From positions 1 through 22,556 of the forward strand of contig JADLCG010000272.1 in assembly GCA_020847355.1 (NCBI GenBank): a stretch of 22,556 nucleotides of DNA. The letters run 5' to 3'. Shown here piece after piece: positions 22,543 to 22,556 of this stretch (position 1 is its first letter; every line of letters begins with the position of its first letter). A model generated the notes under the pieces. That model had not been told where the DNA came from and ran no database searches. It saw only the letters and a list, made by a program, of their open reading frames with translations. Source of the DNA: Anaerolineales bacterium. Lineage in GTDB: Bacteria; Chloroflexota; Anaerolineae; Anaerolineales; Villigracilaceae. The position numbers and the translations under genes are program-made.

Positions 22543-22556
22543 CGCTTAACACCTGA

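Noticed and set aside
1..22556. CRISPR array, tRNA/rRNA, insertion sequence, toxin-antitoxin or defence island
   Set aside because: No evenly spaced direct repeats, no cloverleaf-like segment in the intergenic regions and no transposase or nuclease-like protein was recognised; all long frames have housekeeping, envelope or signalling assignments.

Overview
The window is an ordinary-looking chromosomal stretch, about half GC, from a bacterium that I would place in the Chloroflexota (probably Anaerolineae-like). The placement is an inference from gene content: membrane Ser/Thr kinases with extracellular PD40 propellers, an actinobacterial/archaeal-type inositol-3-phosphate synthase, a double-domain ThyX-like protein, a GAF-PAS class III cyclase, and an hrcA-grpE heat-shock operon with a CIRCE operator. 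I saw no phage, transposase, CRISPR, tRNA or rRNA gene.

Layout, left to right. (1) 1-898, minus: start of a LysM lipoprotein that runs off the left edge, divergent from an aldo/keto reductase (934-1917, plus). (2) 1918-2149: an intergenic region packed with palindromes, holding a bidirectional terminator and two REP-like hairpin elements. (3) A minus-strand block read from 7469 down to 2150: inositol-3-phosphate synthase, terminator, two tandem polysaccharide-deacetylase-like lipoproteins (the second has lost metal ligands), a HIT protein, terminator, then the double ThyX-like protein. (4) A plus-strand operon, 7573-10961: soluble GAF histidine kinase, PfkB-type sugar kinase, M20 peptidase. 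It ends at a bidirectional terminator facing (5) a minus-strand pair, 15105-11000: a membrane transglutaminase-like protein overlapping by ATGA a GAF-PAS adenylate/guanylate cyclase. (6) Divergent from it, a PAP2 membrane phosphatase (15175-16146), then two tandem paralogous membrane Ser/Thr kinases (16195-18384 and 18606-20735), each with an extracellular WD40-like propeller. (7) hrcA (20903-21952) and grpE (21997-22542), with promoter and CIRCE; dnaK presumably follows beyond the edge.

Several genes concern the envelope and signalling across it (LysM lipoprotein, deacetylase-like lipoproteins, transglutaminase, PAP2 phosphatase, propeller kinases, cyclase, histidine kinase), but no single pathway ties them together. 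The observations most worth checking are: (a) a -10 hexamer 6-7 bases ahead of the ATG, with no ribosome binding site, at four exported-protein genes (leaderless transcripts); (b) overlapping back-to-back -10 hexamers at all three divergent junctions; (c) a fused ThyX pair in which each half keeps a different part of the catalytic motif; (d) an intact/degenerate deacetylase pair. I found no clear sign of an entirely new multi-gene system.

Several starts were chosen inside longer open frames, and the reason is given in each entry.
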